Below, piece by piece: positions 29,442-38,666 of a stretch of DNA of 59,134 nucleotides. The notes beneath the pieces were generated by a model that worked only from the letters and a program-made list of their open reading frames with translations, was not told the origin of the DNA and searched no databases. The stretch spans positions 1 to 59,134 of IMG/VR virus record IMGVR_UViG_3300046012_000561. One strand, given 5' to 3'. This DNA is from a virus. A program made the translations under genes and the position numbers. Numbering within the stretch: the first letter of the stretch is position 1; each line of letters opens with the position of its first letter.

Positions 29442-29992
29442 CACCAAAGCCGCCCGTAAAGGCCGGCACCAGCAAGTCCGCCGCCGCCAAGCGCTGCCAA
29501 GCCTTCATCAACGCCTATCTGACCAATGGCCGGAACGGCACTCAGGCCGCAATCAGCGCTGGTTGTCCGCCTGCTGGCGCTGCCGTCCAAGCCGCCCGCT
29601 GGCTTAAGGATGATAAGATTGCCGCCCAGGTGGCGGAACGCACACTGGAAGTCCAAGCAATCTCGGGACTTACGGCAGAGCGCACCCTTCAGGAAATCGG
29701 GCGCCTGGCCTATTTCGACAGCCGGAAGTTGTTCCGCGCCGACGGCAGCATGGTTCCCGTCCACGAGATGGACGACGACACCGCCGCGGCCGTCGCCTCA
29801 GTTGAGCACGAGGACATCACGCTCAAGGAAGGTGAGAACGCCCGCGTCATTGGCAGCACCAAGAAGCTGAAGCTGCACAGCAAGACCGCAGCCTTGGAAA
29901 TGGCCATGCGCCACCTGGGCCTTTACGAGAAGGACAACCGCCAGCGTGGGCCTGACTTGGCGTTGCAGGTTGTTTTGATGGGGCCCGAATGA
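29438..29992 (+). CDS. terS: Terminase small subunit
   Basis: A 184-residue protein with the features of phage terminase small subunits (Terminase_2 type). The N-terminal DNA-binding region KRCQAFINAYLTNGRNGTQA is followed by GCPPAGAAVQAARWLKDD, the usual helix-turn-helix that binds pac or cos DNA. A helical oligomerisation region and a C-terminal HSKTAALEMAMRHLGLYEKD follow. It would recognise phage DNA and load the large subunit encoded two genes later. The GTG at 29438 overlaps the upstream stop; an ATG at 29405 is an alternative. Confidence 0.9.
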   Translation: MTPKPPVKAGTSKSAAAKRCQAFINAYLTNGRNGTQAAISAGCPPAGAAVQAARWLKDDKIAAQVAERTLEVQAISGLTAERTLQEIGRLAYFDSRKLFRADGSMVPVHEMDDDTAAAVASVEHEDITLKEGENARVIGSTKKLKLHSKTAALEMAMRHLGLYEKDNRQRGPDLALQVVLMGPE

Positions 29993-30219
29993 AGCCGCCG
30001 AAATGTCGGACCTGTGGCAAGGAAGAGTGGCAGCATACTTGCGGGCCGGCGATCGTTCTGCCCCGGGCCAGTGCCGGCGTGATCGTCGGTGTTACGATTG
30101 GAGACGGGGCAATCGTAACGCAGCCTGCCGGAAAGCCACGCGGCCATAGATCGCGCGTCCACAAATCTGGTGCGGATCGACAGAAGGCCTACCGCTCCCG
30201 CAAGGCTTCCAAGGCATGA
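29989..30219 (+). CDS. Small basic protein between terminase genes
   Basis: A 76-residue protein with CRTCGKEEWQHTC near the N-terminus, a likely zinc finger, and a strongly basic C-terminus (RGHRSRVHKSGADRQKAYRS). It overlaps both terminase genes by 4 bp. It probably binds nucleic acid. No family name can be given. Confidence 0.6.
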   Translation: MKPPKCRTCGKEEWQHTCGPAIVLPRASAGVIVGVTIGDGAIVTQPAGKPRGHRSRVHKSGADRQKAYRSRKASKA

Positions 30220-31568
30220 CGGCGGTCCTGGCCCCGGCCCCGCCCGAAGTCCTGAAGATCAACATCCCCCGCCGCTTCGGCTTCCTGCTGGAGATGCACG
30301 ACTACAAGGTCCTGTATGGTGGCCGTGACGGGCTGAAGTCCTGGAACGTGGCCAACGCCATCCTGGCCCTGGGCGCAAACCAGAAGCTTCGCATCTTCGT
30401 CGGCCGCGAGGTGATGAAGTCCCTGGCGGATTCGGCGCACAAGCTGCTCTCGGACCGAATTGAAGCGCTGGGCCTGGCTGGCTTCTACACCATCTTCGAG
30501 AACAAGATCCGGGGCCGCAACGGCACCGAGATTAGCTATGTCGGGATGAGCGATCTCACCGACGACAACCTCAAATCCCTTGAGGGCGCGGACATATTCT
30601 GGGCGGAAGAGGCCCAAGGCGTCAGCGAGGGAAGCTGGCGCAAAGTGCTGCCGACCATTCGCAAGCCGGGATCAGAGGTCTGGGTATCGTTCAATCCCGA
30701 TATGTTGGACGGCGCCACCTATCAGCGTTTCGTGGTCAATCCACCGCCTGGCACCATCGTGGTCAAGACCGGCTGGGAATACACCAAGGCCTGCGGCTTC
30801 TTCACCGACAAGATGGAAACCCTCCGGGCCCACGACGAAAAGACCCTTCCGCGAGAGGATTACGACAATATCTGGGGCGGAAAGCCCCGTGTGGCGGTCA
30901 AGGGCGCCATCTACAGCCGCGAAGTTGTCCAGATGGTCGAGGAACGGCGGTTTCGGCCCACGCCCTATGACCCCCGCTTTCCGGTGGATGTGATCTGGGA
31001 CTTGGGCTGGAACGACGCGATGGTCCAGATATTCGTCCAGAAGGTCTCGCCCACGGCCCTCAACGTCATCAACTACCGGGAAGACAGCGGCCGCCGGTAT
31101 GACGAACTGATCGAGGAGCGCCGGGCCTTCCGTTACCGCTATGGCTGGGACTGGCTGCCGCACGATGGGGCCCACGCCAATCCCCAGACCGGTAAGACCG
31201 CCAAGCAGACGCTTCAGGGTCTTGGGTGTTGCGCCAGGGTGTTGGAGCGGACAGGCACCGAGCCCCGCATTAAAGCCGCCCGCCAGATGTTCCCGCGCAT
31301 CTACATCGACGACACGGCGCGCGAAGTCTCAACCGGCTTTCTCGGCGCTGCCCGCCTGATGGAATGCCTGAAGAAATACCGGCGCAATGTTCCAGAAACC
31401 ACGGGCGAGCCCGGCACTCCGGTGCATGACGAATTCAGTCACGGGTGCGATGCTTTCGGCGCGGTTGCCGAGATCGTGGACAAGATCAGCAGCGAATTTG
31501 TCATGGCTGCGCCGCCGCCTCTCCCCGCCTTCCACAGCACCGATGCTGCGATGGGGCCATTAGGCTAG
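30216..31568 (+). CDS. terL: Terminase large subunit (PBSX-like)
   Basis: A 450-residue packaging motor. The Walker A-like loop is VLYGGRDGLKSW (residues 32-43, with the GRDGxKS variant common in PBSX-type terminases). Walker B is ADIFWAEEAQ (residues 125-134). The C-terminal RNase H-like nuclease carries VIWDLGWND (D262) and a late HDEFSHGCDA acidic motif. It pumps DNA into the prohead and cuts concatemers. It follows the small subunit and precedes the structural genes. Confidence 0.95.
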   Translation: MTAVLAPAPPEVLKINIPRRFGFLLEMHDYKVLYGGRDGLKSWNVANAILALGANQKLRIFVGREVMKSLADSAHKLLSDRIEALGLAGFYTIFENKIRGRNGTEISYVGMSDLTDDNLKSLEGADIFWAEEAQGVSEGSWRKVLPTIRKPGSEVWVSFNPDMLDGATYQRFVVNPPPGTIVVKTGWEYTKACGFFTDKMETLRAHDEKTLPREDYDNIWGGKPRVAVKGAIYSREVVQMVEERRFRPTPYDPRFPVDVIWDLGWNDAMVQIFVQKVSPTALNVINYREDSGRRYDELIEERRAFRYRYGWDWLPHDGAHANPQTGKTAKQTLQGLGCCARVLERTGTEPRIKAARQMFPRIYIDDTAREVSTGFLGAARLMECLKKYRRNVPETTGEPGTPVHDEFSHGCDAFGAVAEIVDKISSEFVMAAPPPLPAFHSTDAAMGPLG

Positions 31569-31595
31569 GCCCGCGCAGCCAAAAGCGGAGTTCAC

Positions 31596-32222
31596 ATGAG
31601 CAAAGTCACCTATCAGAGCTACACGAACACTGCCCTGGACGCGAAGGGCATTGCCGATGACGTCGCCTATGCTGGCGGTGGCTATGTCCTCACCACGAAC
31701 GGCGCGGCCGACAATCTGGGCCACCTGATCACTATCCTGGGCAACACCGCGACCGACCAAAGCGGCAAGACTTTCACGGTCACCGGTACCGACGCCAATG
31801 ACCGTCCGATGACCGAGGGCATTGCCGGTCCCAACGGCAACGTCACGGTCACCACCACGAAGTATTTCAAGACCGTCACCAGCGTGACCGTCAGCGCAAC
31901 GACCGGCGCTGAGACCTTCGACATCGGCTGGACGGCTGCTGCCGTCGGCGCGGAAATCGCCCTCGATTACACCCGCGATCCCGTCATCAACACCGGAGTT
32001 TTCTGCCGCGTCCCTTCCGGCACACCGGGTTACGGTCTCGAATTCACGGGGGACGCGACACCGGCCGGGCTCGATTCCACCTCATGGCTTGCCCACGCCA
32101 CGATCGCGGGCAAGACCGCGACATTCGCCGGTGCGATCACCACCCCGGTGCTGGCCATCCGCCTGAAATTCTCCACCGCCGGGCCGGTCAACATGACCGT
32201 CATCGAACCGTTCAGGTCTTAG
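31596..32222 (+). CDS. Virion decoration-type or structural protein
   Basis: A 208-residue Thr/Gly/Val-rich beta protein without Cys-rich or membrane segments (TGTDANDRPMTEGIAGPNG, then TTKYFKTVTSVTVSA). Such beta-rich proteins between terminase and portal are usually capsid decoration or fibre-like proteins. It shares the FTVTGTDANDRPMTE-type repeats of the next structural gene at low similarity. GGAG precedes the ATG. Its TAG falls inside the left direct repeat of the Endonuclease VII insertion. Confidence 0.66.
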   Translation: MSKVTYQSYTNTALDAKGIADDVAYAGGGYVLTTNGAADNLGHLITILGNTATDQSGKTFTVTGTDANDRPMTEGIAGPNGNVTVTTTKYFKTVTSVTVSATTGAETFDIGWTAAAVGAEIALDYTRDPVINTGVFCRVPSGTPGYGLEFTGDATPAGLDSTSWLAHATIAGKTATFAGAITTPVLAIRLKFSTAGPVNMTVIEPFRS

Positions 32223-32744
32223 CCGACCCTACGAATGAGAACGCAGGTATTCGATAGCCGCCGCGAGCAGTTCTATCTGGTGCCGGAACATCCCGATCCC
32301 GCGATTGCAGTCGTTGCAAAGCAGTCCTCTCGTCTTGCCAGTCTCGTGACAGTGGTCGAGGTCCAAGCGCCGCCCCTTTGGGGTCTTCGTCGTTTTACAA
32401 ATCGCGCACTTCCCGTTTTGTGCTGTGTGCATCGCAGCGTAAGTGCCAATCGGAACGCCGTAATTATGCAGCAGCATTTTATCCGCAGCCCTCTCCGGGT
32501 AGAGCTTGCGGAACGCCTTCTGCCGCGCGCTCGCTCTTTTGTTGTAGTCCTCAAGATTGCGAAGTCGCCACTTTCGCTGTGTTTCTCGATTATATGCGCG
32601 GTGGCAGGGAACGCACACAGTCGTGCTCCTAGTCCACCTAAAATCGTCGAGTGGCCGAGATTCTTTGCATTTAGAGCAAACGCGCATCGTGATTACGCGT
32701 GTGCACTGCGTCTACGCGTAATGTCAACTCCATTCAGGTCTTAG
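32208..32744. mobile_element. Inserted homing-nuclease segment bounded by direct repeats
   Basis: A 15-bp sequence at 32208-32222 recurs at 32730-32744 with one mismatch (core TTCAGGTCTTAG). The period is 522 bp. The left copy contains the stop codon of the upstream structural gene. The right copy runs straight into the ribosome site GGAG of the next gene, so deleting one repeat plus the insert restores a normal stop-GGAG-ATG junction. Confidence 0.72.
32229..32687 (-). CDS. Recombination endonuclease VII-like (His-Me finger) nuclease
   Basis: A 152-residue protein on the strand opposite to all surrounding late genes. The N-terminus has two CxxC pairs (CSKC, CVPC). The C-terminal half is the Endonuclease VII fold: GKCAIC, then RRLDLDHCHETGKTRGLLC, then CNRGIG, with H112 as the likely catalytic His and four Cys (94, 97, 124, 127) binding zinc. 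Its GC content is visibly lower than its neighbours. Together with the repeats that flank it, this marks a recently inserted homing-type gene. Confidence 0.9.
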   Translation of the reverse strand: MRVCSKCKESRPLDDFRWTRSTTVCVPCHRAYNRETQRKWRLRNLEDYNKRASARQKAFRKLYPERAADKMLLHNYGVPIGTYAAMHTAQNGKCAICKTTKTPKGRRLDLDHCHETGKTRGLLCNDCNRGIGMFRHQIELLAAAIEYLRSHS

Positions 32745-32753
32745 GAGTTCCCC

Positions 32754-33638
32754 ATGACCGTCCCTCCCTTCAGAGCCTTCCGCTCCACGGTGACACCGCC
32801 CAACGAGCGGAACATCAACCCCACCGACAAGTGGCTGGTTGACCCGCGCACGGGCTGCCCGGTCGGCCTGCTCAATCCCATGGCCAATGGCGCCGACGCG
32901 CGTTTCACGCCGGTGAACCTGACCGCGGCCCAAATCGCGACCCCCACCTCCCTCATGCTGGTTGACCTGGATGCCACCTATCGTCTCGAATCCGCGCCCT
33001 ATACCCGCTACATGTCGAACGGCACGGCCCTGGTCAGCCGGGACAATTCCACCCAGGTGCAGAGCGTTACCCTTCGGGCTCCTCTCCCCGCCGATGTCGA
33101 GGCGATTGTCGAGGCGGTCACGCCCAGCAATGTCGCCCTCACCATCGCCGCCCAGCCCGTCCATGCCCGCAAGCTGCAATATGACATCGTCATCGGCACG
33201 GCCACGACCACCAAGATCACGGCCGGTACCCTGACCACGGTCGGCTTCGACCAGGATGGGAACGCGATCACCGAGGTGATTTCCCTGATCACGCTCGACA
33301 GCGTGAACATCCCGTCCGCCTATGCCTGGAGTTCTGTCACTTCCTCGACCGTGGCAGGATATGTCGCCTCTGGCTCGGGGACGGGCAATACCCTCAGCGT
33401 CGGGTTGACCGATGATTTCGGGATGCCGACGGGCAGGGGCACGGTCAACAGCTTCGAGGCTGTGGCCATCACCACGACCACCACCGACTTCACCGGCGGC
33501 ACCGTGGTTTCGGCTCCCGATGATGTCTCGGCCGCCACTGTGGATGCCACGGCCAGGACGATTGCCCCGGATACCGCCCCCGACGCGGACGGCCTGATCG
33601 ACTTCCAGTTCACCTACGCCTTCTCCTTCACGGGCTAA
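32754..33638 (+). CDS. Virion structural protein
   Basis: A 294-residue Thr/Ala/Val-rich protein. The N-terminal 100 residues (NINPTDKWLVDPRTGCPVGL) are followed by repeated beta-type segments such as TEVISLITLDSVN, TTTDFTGGTVVS and QFTYAFSFTG. It resembles decoration or head-fibre proteins. It probably formed one block with the preceding structural gene before the Endonuclease VII insertion. GGAG lies 6 nt before the ATG. Confidence 0.64.
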   Translation: MTVPPFRAFRSTVTPPNERNINPTDKWLVDPRTGCPVGLLNPMANGADARFTPVNLTAAQIATPTSLMLVDLDATYRLESAPYTRYMSNGTALVSRDNSTQVQSVTLRAPLPADVEAIVEAVTPSNVALTIAAQPVHARKLQYDIVIGTATTTKITAGTLTTVGFDQDGNAITEVISLITLDSVNIPSAYAWSSVTSSTVAGYVASGSGTGNTLSVGLTDDFGMPTGRGTVNSFEAVAITTTTTDFTGGTVVSAPDDVSAATVDATARTIAPDTAPDADGLIDFQFTYAFSFTG

Positions 33639-33643
33639 CCCCG

Positions 33644-33931
33644 ATGGATTTGCCCTTCGTCCGCCAGTATCCCAACGGGCGACGCGCGCTGGCGACCATC
33701 AGCGTGGCGGATGACGTTGGCCACCTGGGCAAGAAGTTCATCGCCCTGGGGGGCGCCTATGTCTGCGAGATTCTGCCGAGCGGGTATGCCCGCATAGCGG
33801 CCTGCCTCGAAGGCAAGGACGGCAAGCAGCAGGATGTTGAGCAGGACGCCTGCGAGAATGGGCCCGGCCTTCCCGAAGCGGTTGAGCGCCTGGTTCGGGC
33901 CTCCGTCCAGCACATCGAGACGCACGGGTGA
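33644..33931 (+). CDS. Hypothetical late protein
   Basis: A 95-residue protein whose N-terminal half is strand-rich (VRQYPNGRRALATISV) and C-terminal half helical. It sits directly before the portal gene, whose GTG start overlaps its stop. Similar short proteins with FVxQYxNGR occur in this position in related phages; the function is unknown to me. Confidence 0.68.
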   Translation: MDLPFVRQYPNGRRALATISVADDVGHLGKKFIALGGAYVCEILPSGYARIAACLEGKDGKQQDVEQDACENGPGLPEAVERLVRASVQHIETHG

Positions 33932-36375
33932 GAGATGACCTTCAGGACTTGCCCGATGAAGTGAGAGACGAAATCGCCCCCCACATGGACGGGGACGGCG
34001 AGAATTCAATCCTGGATTTGCTGAGCCAGGCCATTGCCGCCAAGCGCGACGAAGCCAAGAAAGCGCGCCTGACTTCCGGTATCGAGATGGCCTGGAAGGA
34101 ATGCGAGGAGGCTTACGCGGGGATCGACGACGCCAACCGGGCGGAATTCGCGGGCGCCAACTGGTCCAAGCCGATGGCTTTGCAAGGCCCGGTCACCACC
34201 GGCCGGCGCGATCCCAGTCCCGACGTCAAATCCACGGCTTTCGTTCCTATCACCGCAAGATATGTGGATGCGGGCGCGGCCAAGCTGGGGGAAATCCTTC
34301 TGCCGGCCGACGACAAGGCCTTCAGCTTTACCGAAACCCCCGTTCCCGACCTGATCCGCGGCAAGGAAGATACCCGCCAGGTTCTCCACGACGGGATGGG
34401 CAATGTCCCGCTCACCCGCAACGCCAAGCCGGGCGAGGCCGTTCCTCAGGTGGGCGCTCCCATCCCTGCCGGTGTCGCATCCGCGGCTTTGCCCACATCG
34501 CTTTCAGGCATGATGGCCGCCCAGGCCCAGCCTCCGCAGCCCCAGGACCTTCGGGCTGGTCTTCCTGGCCAACCTGGTCAAGCAGGACCGCCCCAGGTCC
34601 CCCTCACGGTCAAGGACCTGGCCGAAGAAGCCATCGAGTTCGCGCGCAAGAAGGCCAAGAAGGCTGAGACGCGCATCTATGACTGGATGGTGGAGTGCCA
34701 GTACGCCGCTGAAATGCGGAAGGTGATTTTCGATTCCGCCCGTATCGGCGTCGGTGTGCTGAAGGGTCCGTTCCCCAAGGCCGTGCGGAATGTGGCGCTG
34801 TCCACTTCGTCCGCCTCGTCCATCGAAATCGAGATTTCCAACCGGCTGCTGCCCGCCTGCAAATGGGCTGACCCCTGGAATATCTTTCCAGATCCCGCCT
34901 GTGGAGAAAACATCCACGACGGCGACTTCATCTTCGAGCGGGACTTCCTTTCCCCGCGCCAGGTCCGCGACCTGAAGAATGAGCCGGGCTATATCGCTGC
35001 CCAGATCGACAAGGCCCTGGAAGAGGGGCCCCAGGGCAACGTCACCGACACTGAAAGGCCCTCGACCACCACCGACCCCGGCAAGTCCATGAAGGGGCGC
35101 TTCGAGGTCTGGTACTATTACGGCACGATTTCACGGGAGCAGATGGGCTGTGCTTGCAGCGCGGCCGGAAAGCCCCTCAGCACCAAGGAATTGCCGCCGG
35201 ATCGCAACGAAGTCTTTGTCATCGTCACCTTGATCAACGACAAGGCGGTCAGAGCTACCTTCAACCCGCTGGATTCGGGATCGTTCCCCTATCATTCGGT
35301 CCCCTGGCAGAGGCGCGCTGGTTACTGGGCCGGCAAAGGCGTTTCCGAGCAAATCCGCACCGCCCAGCGGATGGTCAATGCCGCCACCCGAGGGATGCTC
35401 AACAACGCGGGCTTCAGCGCCGGTGTTCAGGTGGTCATCGACCGAAGCTGCATTTCCCCGGCGGATAGCGTCTGGATCATCACGCCCAACAAAATCTGGA
35501 ACAAGACCGGGGACAGCCCCGGCGATGACGTCCGCAAGGGCTTCAGCCTCTTCAAGATACCGAACTGCACCCCGCAGCTTATGTCGATTGTGGAATATGC
35601 CCTGAAGCTGGCGGAGGAATCGACCTCGATCCCGCTTATTACCCAGGGACAATCCGGCCCCACCACACCGGACACTTTCGGCGCCGCCCAGTTGCAGAAC
35701 AACAACGCCAACCAGCTTCTGCGCTCCATCGGCTATACCTTCGACGACTTCATCACCGAGCCCGTGGTGCGGCAGTACTACGAATATCTCCTGCTTGATC
35801 CCGATGTCCCCGACGACGAGAAGGGCGACTTCACGATCAACGCGCATGGGTCGGTTGCCCTGGTTGAAAGGGCCATTGCCGACCAGACGATTGCCCAGCT
35901 TCTGCCGCTCTCGCTCAATCCGGCCTACGGCCTGGACCCGAAGCGGGCTATGAAGCAGACGATCAAGTCCAAGCGGCTCGATCCAATGGAATTTGAATTC
36001 ACGCCAGAGGAACAGCAGAAGATCGACAGCCAGCCGCCTCCTCCTCCTCCCGCCGTCGCTGCCGCCCAAGTGCGCGCCGCCTCGGACGAGAAGATCGCCG
36101 CCGAAGACCGGCAACTGGACGAGAAGGAATTGCTGTCCGGCTCGACGGTTGAGCTTCACGCCCTCGACCTGAAGCGGGAACTGGCGATGCTCGATTACGC
36201 AAATCGAAACAACATGAACCTGGACTCCGTGAAATCCGAGCTGGCCAGGACCGCCATGACACTGAAGGCCCAGCAGCAGATGAGCGATGATGGGCGGCAC
36301 AGGGCACCCCAAGTAGCGAATCCTGCCGCCGAACCTCCCGGCCGCGCCCCTAACGGCAAAGCCTTCCAGCAATGA
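33928..36375 (+). CDS. Portal protein (podovirus-type)
   Basis: An 815-residue protein of a length and composition typical of head-to-tail portal proteins of large podoviruses. The N-terminal half holds regions such as NWSKPMALQGPVTTGRRD and VKSTAFVPITARYVDAGAAK. Then come a long Pro/Gln/Gly-rich insert (residues about 165-220), a core with WADPWNIFPDPACGENI and DFIFERDFLSPRQVRDL, and the LITQGQSGPTTPDTFGAAQL helical region. The C-terminal 150 residues are a Gln/Asp-rich coiled coil. Twelve copies would form the DNA-entry ring. It starts at GTG overlapping the upstream stop. Confidence 0.88.
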   Translation: MRDDLQDLPDEVRDEIAPHMDGDGENSILDLLSQAIAAKRDEAKKARLTSGIEMAWKECEEAYAGIDDANRAEFAGANWSKPMALQGPVTTGRRDPSPDVKSTAFVPITARYVDAGAAKLGEILLPADDKAFSFTETPVPDLIRGKEDTRQVLHDGMGNVPLTRNAKPGEAVPQVGAPIPAGVASAALPTSLSGMMAAQAQPPQPQDLRAGLPGQPGQAGPPQVPLTVKDLAEEAIEFARKKAKKAETRIYDWMVECQYAAEMRKVIFDSARIGVGVLKGPFPKAVRNVALSTSSASSIEIEISNRLLPACKWADPWNIFPDPACGENIHDGDFIFERDFLSPRQVRDLKNEPGYIAAQIDKALEEGPQGNVTDTERPSTTTDPGKSMKGRFEVWYYYGTISREQMGCACSAAGKPLSTKELPPDRNEVFVIVTLINDKAVRATFNPLDSGSFPYHSVPWQRRAGYWAGKGVSEQIRTAQRMVNAATRGMLNNAGFSAGVQVVIDRSCISPADSVWIITPNKIWNKTGDSPGDDVRKGFSLFKIPNCTPQLMSIVEYALKLAEESTSIPLITQGQSGPTTPDTFGAAQLQNNNANQLLRSIGYTFDDFITEPVVRQYYEYLLLDPDVPDDEKGDFTINAHGSVALVERAIADQTIAQLLPLSLNPAYGLDPKRAMKQTIKSKRLDPMEFEFTPEEQQKIDSQPPPPPPAVAAAQVRAASDEKIAAEDRQLDEKELLSGSTVELHALDLKRELAMLDYANRNNMNLDSVKSELARTAMTLKAQQQMSDDGRHRAPQVANPAAEPPGRAPNGKAFQQ

Positions 36376-36593
36376 CCGACAAAATCTCCGACCCCTTCGT
36401 TCTGTCCCCGGCAGAGCGAGCCAGCCCGCTTTGGCATCGGCTTCTTGAACACCTCGAAACCGAGCTGAAGAACAAGCGCGGCAAGAACGACGGGATCGAC
36501 AACACCGAACAGCAGACCGCGGCCCTTCGCGGTCACATCACATGCCTTCGGGGGCTTATCGCCCTTGGGGATGATCCGCCGCTCGTCGAGTGA
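36372..36593 (+). CDS. Small late protein
   Basis: A 73-residue helical protein (LWHRLLEHLETELKNKRGKN, then TEQQTAALRGHITCLRGL) starting on the portal stop. Short helical genes between portal and scaffold are common in these phages; no function can be given. Confidence 0.68.
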   Translation: MTDKISDPFVLSPAERASPLWHRLLEHLETELKNKRGKNDGIDNTEQQTAALRGHITCLRGLIALGDDPPLVE

Positions 36594-36650
36594 CGGAAGG
36601 ACAGTACCGGCCACGGCAACGCGCGTCGGACTTAAGGAGCACACCAGTCA

Positions 36651-37517
36651 ATGAACCCTGAAGATGTGGAAGACGTTGAAGATTCCGCAGCGCTGGACGC
36701 AATGAATTCCGGCTTTGACCAACCCGCCACCCCAGACCCGACGACACCGCCGGCAAAGGAAGTGAAAGGCGGCAAAGCCCCAGAAGTACCGGCCAAGGTG
36801 GAAACACCCCCGGCCACTCCCGCGCCCGAATATGTGCAGATCACCAAGGAGCAGTTCGCGTCCTTCGAGTCCGCCGCCGCCAAGGTGACGGAATTCGGGC
36901 CGAAGCTGGACCGGGCCCTGGGCACATTCGGCAACGTCCAACAGATCGTGAAGGACTTGCAAGCCGCCACCCCCAAGGGAATGGAGATCGAGCTACCGCC
37001 CGATGTCGTTTCCGAAATGGAGGCGGAATTCCCCGAAATCGCTGACCATCTCCGCAAGTCCCTGGCGAAAGCCTTGAAGGGGCTACGCGGAACGGGCGGC
37101 GAAAAGGGTGCGGGCCTGGATCAGGACGCAATCAACAAACTGGTGAGTGAAGGGCGCAGCGCCTACGAAGTCGAAGCGCTGGAAGACGCCCATCCCAAAT
37201 GGCGTGAAATTGTCGGGGCGGTGGATGCGGCGGGAAACCCCGACGCCAACCACCCTTTCAGGAAGTGGCTCGCGGAACAGCCGGCCGAGTATCAGCAAAA
37301 GATCAACTCGACCCACAACGCCGCGATCATCTCCAGGGCCATCGACAAGTTCCAAGCCGCGATCAAGACGCCTCCCGCCAAAGAGCCAAAGCCCCCCGAG
37401 GGCAACTCTCGTCGGGAAGTTCTCCGCGCCGCCGTCCAACCGAAAGGCGACGGTGGCCAATCCCCACCCGCCAACTCAGCCGAAGACCCCTTCCTCGAAG
37501 GGTTCAAGTCGGGCTGA
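36651..37517 (+). CDS. Scaffolding-type protein
   Basis: A 288-residue acidic, largely helical protein with a Pro/Thr-rich N-terminal linker (residues about 25-65). A coiled-coil-like stretch follows at about 70-110 (FASFESAAAKVTEFG, LDRALGTFGNVQQI), and the C-terminus is basic and helical. The position directly before the major capsid gene and the composition fit an assembly scaffold. AAGGAG stands before its ATG. Confidence 0.75.
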   Translation: MNPEDVEDVEDSAALDAMNSGFDQPATPDPTTPPAKEVKGGKAPEVPAKVETPPATPAPEYVQITKEQFASFESAAAKVTEFGPKLDRALGTFGNVQQIVKDLQAATPKGMEIELPPDVVSEMEAEFPEIADHLRKSLAKALKGLRGTGGEKGAGLDQDAINKLVSEGRSAYEVEALEDAHPKWREIVGAVDAAGNPDANHPFRKWLAEQPAEYQQKINSTHNAAIISRAIDKFQAAIKTPPAKEPKPPEGNSRREVLRAAVQPKGDGGQSPPANSAEDPFLEGFKSG

Positions 37518-37557
37518 CGCGGCCTTTTGCGCTTAACCGCGCACACGGAGCACCCCC

Positions 37558-38628
37558 ATGGGTATTCAAACCTTTAGCCTGGACCCCGCGCGAATCGGGA
37601 AGTTCAAGGGCCAAATCCTGAAGCATGCCGTTCCGTTCGAAGTTCTTGGGCGCGCCGGCCGTCAGGTCCAGATGCCCAAGAACAATTCCGACACCTATGT
37701 CGCCCGCCGCTGGCTGCCCTATGGCGCCACCGCCACTACCGCATCGTCCCAGAACCAGTTCTTCCAGAACGCGGACGGTGATCGTGGTCAGGCGATGGTG
37801 CAGGCCAACCAGGCCCAGGAAGGCGTCACCCCGGCGCCGGACAGCATCGCGCCGATCGACATCACCGTGGTGATGCAGCAGTACTCCTGCCTCTACGGCT
37901 TCACCGACAAGACCTACGACCTCTACGAAGACGATATCCCCAAGGCGATGATCGAGCAGGTTGGCGAGCGCGTCACGCTGGTCAACGAGATGATCATCTA
38001 TGGGGCGCTCCGGGCCTGCACGAACCAGTATTTCGGCGGGACGGGCACCACGGTCGCCACGGTCAACGGGGCCATCTCCCTCGGCCTGGTCCGCAAGATC
38101 GCCAAGAACTTGCAGGCCAACCACGGCAAGCCGGTCAACAAGATGCTGAAGGCCGGGGCGAACTTCGACACCAGCGCCGTGGCGGAAGGCTTCACCGTCT
38201 ATTCGCACACCGACCTGGAGCCGGATATTCGCGACCTGCCGAACTTCACCCCGGTTGAGAAATATGCGACCGGCACCGCGATGCCCAACGAGATCGGCAA
38301 GTGCGAGCGGTTCCGCTTCATCACGTCGCCTGATCTGCCGTCCCTGCAGAACGCGGGCGCGGCTGTGGGCGCCACCGGCCTCTACTCCACCACGGGCGCT
38401 CTGATCGACGCCTATCCCTTCATCGTGACGGCCCAGGATGCCTGGTCCCAGATTGCGGTGCGCGGGCTGAAGTCGCTCGACCCCACCTTCCTGCCCCCCG
38501 GCGAGAAGTCCAAGTCCGACCCCCTTGGCCAGCGCGGCTACTGCGGTTCGATCTGGTGGAAGGCCGTCATGATCGAGAATCCCGGCTGGATGGCCGTGGG
38601 TTTCGTCGGCGTCCGGACGCTCTCGTAA
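37558..38628 (+). CDS. Major capsid protein, N4-gp56 family
   Basis: A 356-residue protein of the N4-gp56 (HK97-fold) major capsid family. Typical parts are LKHAVPFEVLGRAGRQVQMP, RRWLPYG and VMQQYSCLYGFTDKTYDLYEDD in the N-terminal half. A central EKYATGTAMPNEIGKCERFRFITSP region and the terminal AVMIENPGWMAVGFVGVRT follow. Many copies form the icosahedral shell. It follows the scaffold gene and carries its own ribosome site (GGAG). Confidence 0.94.
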   Translation: MGIQTFSLDPARIGKFKGQILKHAVPFEVLGRAGRQVQMPKNNSDTYVARRWLPYGATATTASSQNQFFQNADGDRGQAMVQANQAQEGVTPAPDSIAPIDITVVMQQYSCLYGFTDKTYDLYEDDIPKAMIEQVGERVTLVNEMIIYGALRACTNQYFGGTGTTVATVNGAISLGLVRKIAKNLQANHGKPVNKMLKAGANFDTSAVAEGFTVYSHTDLEPDIRDLPNFTPVEKYATGTAMPNEIGKCERFRFITSPDLPSLQNAGAAVGATGLYSTTGALIDAYPFIVTAQDAWSQIAVRGLKSLDPTFLPPGEKSKSDPLGQRGYCGSIWWKAVMIENPGWMAVGFVGVRTLS

Positions 38629-38666
38629 CAGGGCGATGGCCTAACCTCTAAGGAAAGGACATCTCC

